Below, piece by piece: positions 33,874 to 37,730 of a DNA stretch of 37,730 bases. Source of the DNA: Didymodactylos carnosus (taxonomy: Eukaryota; Rotifera; Eurotatoria; Philodinida; Philodinidae); contig CAJNOQ010000996.1 in NCBI GenBank assembly GCA_905250885.1, forward strand, positions 1 through 37,730, given 5' to 3'. The number at the start of each line of letters is the position of its first letter. Positions within the stretch are counted from its first letter, which is position 1. A program made the position numbers and the translations under genes. The notes beneath the pieces were generated by a model that worked only from the letters and a program-made list of their open reading frames with translations, was not told where the DNA came from and ran no database searches.

Positions 33874-36041
33874 GTACACGGTAAATTTGTTATCTCGCAC
33901 GCGAAAAGATGCGTTTACATTCGGATAATAAGAACGTGCGCATTGCAGAGAGACCAAAAAGTTGTGTCGAACGAAAGGGAGGAGAATGAAAGGGATAAGA
34001 TTCTTTCACGTATGACAGACAAATATGTCTTTTTGTAGCTTTGTCAATAGTGTGCTTTCATCTTGTTAAAAGAAAGGCAAGTCAAAAAGTCTCGACTCCG
34101 AAAAAAAGAACTGTCGAAGAAACCGCGGCTTCGGTTCCTCATGCGGAATCGAAGCACAGTTCTGGTTCTTCACCAAGAACCATACATCTCTATGTAGGAT
34201 AAAAGTCTATCAGTACAGTCGCGACTGTACTGATAGAGTTTTATCGTTTATTGCTGAAGCACGTGTGGACGACTAATCGTCTCCACGTGCTTCCCATGTG
34301 CTTCAGCAGTTGTGTAAAAGAAAGAACTTTAACGACCAAGCACCGAATGCCCCTTCCCACGTAAAAAGTTTCAAAAATATATGTCATATTCTTATTCTTA
34401 TCTAATCGAGTTTATTCTAAAGTTACGTAATATACTATATTGACCACAACTTATTATCGATGTGATAAAAAGAAAAAAATCGATAAACTCGAATCATCCT
34501 CAGATAATATGACAACGAGAAAAAACTTGATGATTATTCCTATCGTGATTTATTTCATTTTTTCATTAATCCCGAAGATCATTTCGACAAATAAATGCCG
34601 ATATTTAAGTCGACAAATAGAACACGAGTGAATGCTCTACTTCCACGTAAAATCGAATGTACAGTTATTATCATGAATGCAGTTCAACCATCTCTGGCCA
34701 TTAGAAGGAGCTTCAAGCTGCTCGTTACATCATAAAAAACCAAAGTCATAACAAAAGTGGGCACTTATGTACATCTCTTTTTTTCTCTGTGCTCAGCAAA
34801 CAAATTTGATTCTAGGCTTTTTAATTCGACGTTGGATAAAGGATGCTTTTCCAGAATTATCTTTGTTTCGTTTTACGACAAATTGATGTACCGAATTACT
34901 TTTACTTGTTGTTTCAACTAACGGTAATTTCGTCAAAAACTTCAGTTGTTGAATTTTGGACTGACGATCTATTTATCATTGAAATTGATGATAAAAACAA
35001 TGTCAAGCCACTTTAATCAAGAGTAAATAAGAAATTTAAACAAAAAAAACATGAAAACGCTCTTGGTTTTGAAAGCTAAACATATATAAACTATCCGTCT
35101 ATTCTGTGGTTCTAAGTGGATCCAGCTTCCACCAGGATTTTAGCAAACAACGGTACACTAGTGGTACATTATAACGATCTATCTGGTATGAACGTGCAAT
35201 AAATCAACAGTTCACTTGTTTTGCCTGTATAGTTGCGATGTATAGAAGGTTTATTTCTCAACATAGGCACTTGATATCCTTTTGGCCTTTACTTAACCCT
35301 TTTCAGCCTGATGTTGTCATTTGGTAACATTTTCTGCTTCGTTTCACAAATAGTCGGCTAGGATGGCTTTAGAGCTATTGCGCGGAAAGAGCGACCAATC
35401 GTACGGATTTATAACTTCGATCTGAAAAGATCTTAGGTAAAGTTAAAGATAAAATGGTGAAATTTTTGGAACTTTGATTTTTATGTTCGAAAGTGTTTGT
35501 TATACAAGTCAACATAGTCACGCCTATGCTGCGCCACTTAGACTCTTTACTGCTAACATGCATTTCTGATCACGAGCCTAGTTGAATTAACGCGAACGGT
35601 CAAAAATCCGGTTCACAAACCGCCAGGAATAAAATGCAATTTTTTGCATATCAACGTACAGAGGAAAAATGTTATATACATGATGTATAGGCGAAAAGTG
35701 CATCGACTAATGTGTTTTAAAAGGTTCTCGAAAACATCTTTCTACGAGAAATTAGGAGTGAGGTACCTCAAAGGTATAAGTATTTGATAAACTCTTTATT
35801 CATCGTAGATTTGTCGGTCAAGTTTGATCGAAACTGTTAGGTAGTGGAATATCCAACCATTAAAGGTTATTCACTGATCACATACTCTATTTGGTCGTGC
35901 TTGGTTTGTACACGTAGTCAGTTCCACGTCAGTCATATACATATATTCCTTTGTTTCTCTTGATCCATTCTAAATGTGCGTGTAGTAAGAATGTAAACTT
36001 GTTTTCTATCCCATTTTATAAAATAGAATCATCGACACATG

Positions 36042-36160
36042 GCTGGGCGAGTCCGAGTCGACTCGAGTCTTTTGTTTAAATTTGTTTAAAGACTCTGACT
36101 TGACTCTGACTCGAAAATTGGGTGACGTTGACTCGACTGTTTGACTCGAGTTATTTATTC
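36042..36160. repeat. GACTC/GAGTC-rich repeat patch
   Basis: GGCTGGGCGAGTCCGAGTCG opens a ~110-bp patch with about ten GACTC or GAGTC pentamers in both orientations. Similar patches occur at ends of hAT-like elements in other animals (general knowledge), but no matching second end was found here. Confidence 0.55.
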
Positions 36161-36170
36161 AAAAAAATTT

Positions 36171-36250
36171 TCTAAAGAATAGTAGAGTTGACATCGATTT
36201 AAACATTCAATGTTTAAATCGGTGTCTATAACTCTACTATTCTTTAAAAA
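36171..36250. repeat. Near-perfect hairpin, ~35-bp arms
   Basis: AAAGAATAGTAGAGTT on the left matches AACTCTACTATTCTTT on the right, continuing inward through GATTTAAACATT/AATGTTTAAATC to a one-base loop near 36208, with a few mismatches. It directly follows the GACTC-rich patch. Confidence 0.85.
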
Positions 36251-36439
36251 ATATATTCACCGTATTATCAAAATACAAAAAAACATTTCATTTACTTTTA
36301 TAAAAAAATTACAATTTATAAGATTAAATTTTCACTTATTTATAACTTTTGTCCCAGTTGAATATATTGCATCAGGATACTGGAAATCCTAACAAGTTAC
36401 AAAGGATTATCAAGAAAATAGGCTTTACGTACAGAAAAA

Positions 36440-36947
36440 AAAGACTATCTAGACGGTTTGATTGGTTTAATTAAAATTGATCCAAATTCGGGTCGCCTAA
36501 TTATGTGTGTCTGGAATGTGAAAGATTTAACTCTAACGGTTATACCTCCATGTAAGTTTGGACTAACCTAGATCTTAACCTTGGACCAAAACATTTTCTA
36601 GCCAGATAAACTTTGATAACCAGACAGCAAACTAGAAGGATAATGGATGACTTTGTTGCAACAAGAAACTCTAGATAGGTGTTACAGAGGAATAGGAACA
36701 ACTCTATATCGATATCTCATTTAGAATCGCGTCGTATTCATTACTCACCCATATGATCGCTCATGTGTGCCATCTGGCTGTGGGCGTTTTAATCTATTGT
36801 GTGGATGATGTATACCTTAATCAACCAGACGTTCGTGAGCTGAAACAAAGAAAAAAAGAACCACAACCGTTTCCAAAGTTGAAAATAAAGGGACAAGTCC
36901 AGTCAACCGTCGATTTTAAATTCGAAGATTTTGAATTAGACTTTTGA
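36440..36947 (+). pseudogene. TYMS: Thymidylate synthase relic
   Basis: Block 1 (36443-36554) reads DGLIGLIKIDPNSGRLIMCV then WNVKDLTLTVIPPC, the region up to and including the catalytic Cys of thymidylate synthase (dUMP to dTMP). Block 2 (about 36714-36947) reads FRIASYSLLTHMIAHV, VDDVYLNQPD, KEPQPFPKLKI and DFKFEDFELDF before TGA, the C-terminal half. Between them the family's CHALCQF...GDMGLGVPFN segment is unreadable, with stops in all frames I followed. A donor-like T|GTAAGT at the Cys codon suggests an old intron. Key positions have drifted: the Arg pair before IIM is GR and the GD of GDAHIYLNH is VDD. No N-terminal half was found. Confidence 0.8.
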
Positions 36948-37730
36948 GACCCTCATCTGTTTACTTATGTGTTTCTGTATTTGTGTTAGTTAAGATTTTT
37001 CAAGTCTTTTTTTAAAGAATCATATGGCCAAAATGACCTCGTGAGAAGGGTAAAAGTAAAGCTTTAAAGTATTTAAATTATATAAAAATCAGAATTGCCT
37101 ATATAAAAAAAGGATTATCACAAGGTTTTGGTTAACCCCTGATGCAATTTATGCGAAAAGTAATTACAAGTTACGCCGTAATGGATGTGAAGAAAAACAA
37201 GGTCAAAGTTGTAGAATGCGATTTTTTTAGCGAACGAATATGGGACTCTATGTAACTTTTTATGCTCTACACTGTTAAAAATCTGTGTTCTTCAAAAAAC
37301 AAAAAAAATGATCTTCATTTGTCCCCTATGGAGATCATATATGTGTTCTCCAAAGATTTATACAACGAGAATCTTCAGTTTTCTGAAGAACAACACTTTT
37401 GTTCTTCAGATTTTTTGTTCTCTATAGGGGACAAATTGTTCTCTGAAGAACTCACTTTTTAAGAACTACCAAAAAGTTGAAGAACATAATTTTCGTTCAT
37501 TAGAGAACAATAATTTTTTTCTTCGCCTTGTTTTACATCTGCTTTACACAAATATCGGCTGAAGAACTCAAATCCTCATGATTCCATTTACTTTAAGAAC
37601 GTCGCTGTCTGTTCATATATAGAACTACCGTCATAGAAGATTTCGATCAGTTTGTTGGTATAAAAGTTTATTAGTAAGTTGAAATGTAGTTACATTAATA
37701 AGCAGAAAAGGTGATGCACCAAATAAGAAA
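36948..37730. other. Non-coding end of window with a fold-back motif
   Basis: No gene. TTTGTCCCCTAT (37318) and ATAGGGGACAAA (37425) form inverted ends about 120 bp apart, enclosing repeated GAAGAAC and GTTCTTC words. This looks like a small fold-back element. Confidence 0.5.

Larger units (their letters stand above)
32921..34593. repeat. Large inverted duplication including exon 1 of the redox enzyme
   Basis: 33270-33708 and 33995-34432 are near-identical inverted arms of about 440 bp around a ~286-bp loop. Beyond the arms, 34436-34593 is an inverted copy of 32921-33080, that is codons ~27-80 of the redox enzyme. The copy differs by a few substitutions and one missing A in a homopolymer, which shifts its frame. 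The segment matching 33085-33268, with the start codon region, is deleted from the copy. The copy ends abruptly at CGACAAATA (34585-34593), and the same nonamer recurs about 24 bases on. The copied exon is a dead fragment on the plus strand. Confidence 0.9.
34594..36439. other. Repeat-rich non-coding stretch
   Basis: No intact gene. On the minus strand, about 34800-34930 has a 40-codon open run rich in Lys/Arg (KDNSGKASFIQRRIKKPRIK) that may be a coding relic. The rest holds no recognisable exon; see the separate repeat entries at 36.0-36.25 kb. Confidence 0.4.

Noticed and set aside
33380..34300. CRISPR-like or tRNA-like structure suggested by repeated palindromes
   Set aside because: The repeats are the two arms of one inverted duplication, not regularly spaced direct repeats, and no tRNA cloverleaf or T-loop consensus is present.
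34440..34631. Plus-strand 63-codon frame resembling the redox enzyme N-terminus
   Set aside because: It is the inverted, frameshifted fragment of exon 1 lacking the rest of the gene; treated as part of the inverted duplication, not a gene.
34800..34930. Minus-strand Lys/Arg-rich open run
   Set aside because: Protein-like but without a start, splice partner or recognised family; not enough to call a gene.

Overview
This is nuclear DNA of an animal. It is AT-rich, the genes are split by mostly short GT-AG introns (about 50-100 bp), and it carries clear orthologues of conserved metazoan proteins: a PP2A B55 subunit, the deubiquitinase Trabid/ZRANB1, ribosomal protein P2 and FAD synthase. Two genes look more bacterial or fungal than animal: a DUF2945 small protein and a Haem_oxygenas_2-type iron redox enzyme. 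Together with several decayed copies of normally essential genes (COX10, thymidylate synthase, an arrestin) and many fold-back elements, this fits a bdelloid rotifer (degenerate tetraploid, rich in foreign genes). That assignment is inference, at about 60%.

Layout. 1-5 kb: a possible small gene whose intron holds a ~620-bp fold-back element, MITE-like repeats, and a frameshifted arrestin relic (minus). 5-11 kb: three unrecognised minus-strand genes; the best resolved (6.2-9.0 kb) encodes a long, disordered, Gln/Pro-rich protein with five checked exons. 11-14.7 kb: AT-rich, no gene seen. 14.8-17.6 kb: a two-exon DUF2945 gene whose intron has swallowed an antisense LINE fragment, then a decayed unknown reading frame and a COX10 pseudogene. 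18-22.8 kb: intronless FAD synthase and the eight-exon B55 gene, both minus. 23.2-25.1 kb: a decayed reading frame and two tandem RPLP2 copies, one intronless and one interrupted by a one-base assembly gap (N). 26.9-29.8 kb: nine-exon ZRANB1. 31.0-33.2 kb: six-exon iron redox enzyme (minus), whose first exon and upstream region are part of a large inverted duplication reaching 34.6 kb. 34.6-37.7 kb: repeats, hairpins and a thymidylate synthase relic.

The intact genes are housekeeping or regulatory and do not form a pathway cluster. No CRISPR, phage or bacterial operon structure was seen. The features most worth a second look are the inverted duplication that copies exon 1 of the redox enzyme in antisense, the exon-limited identity of the RPLP2 pair, and the density of relics of conserved genes.

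For every multi-exon gene I checked reading phase across each junction; where the junctions did not close I say so.
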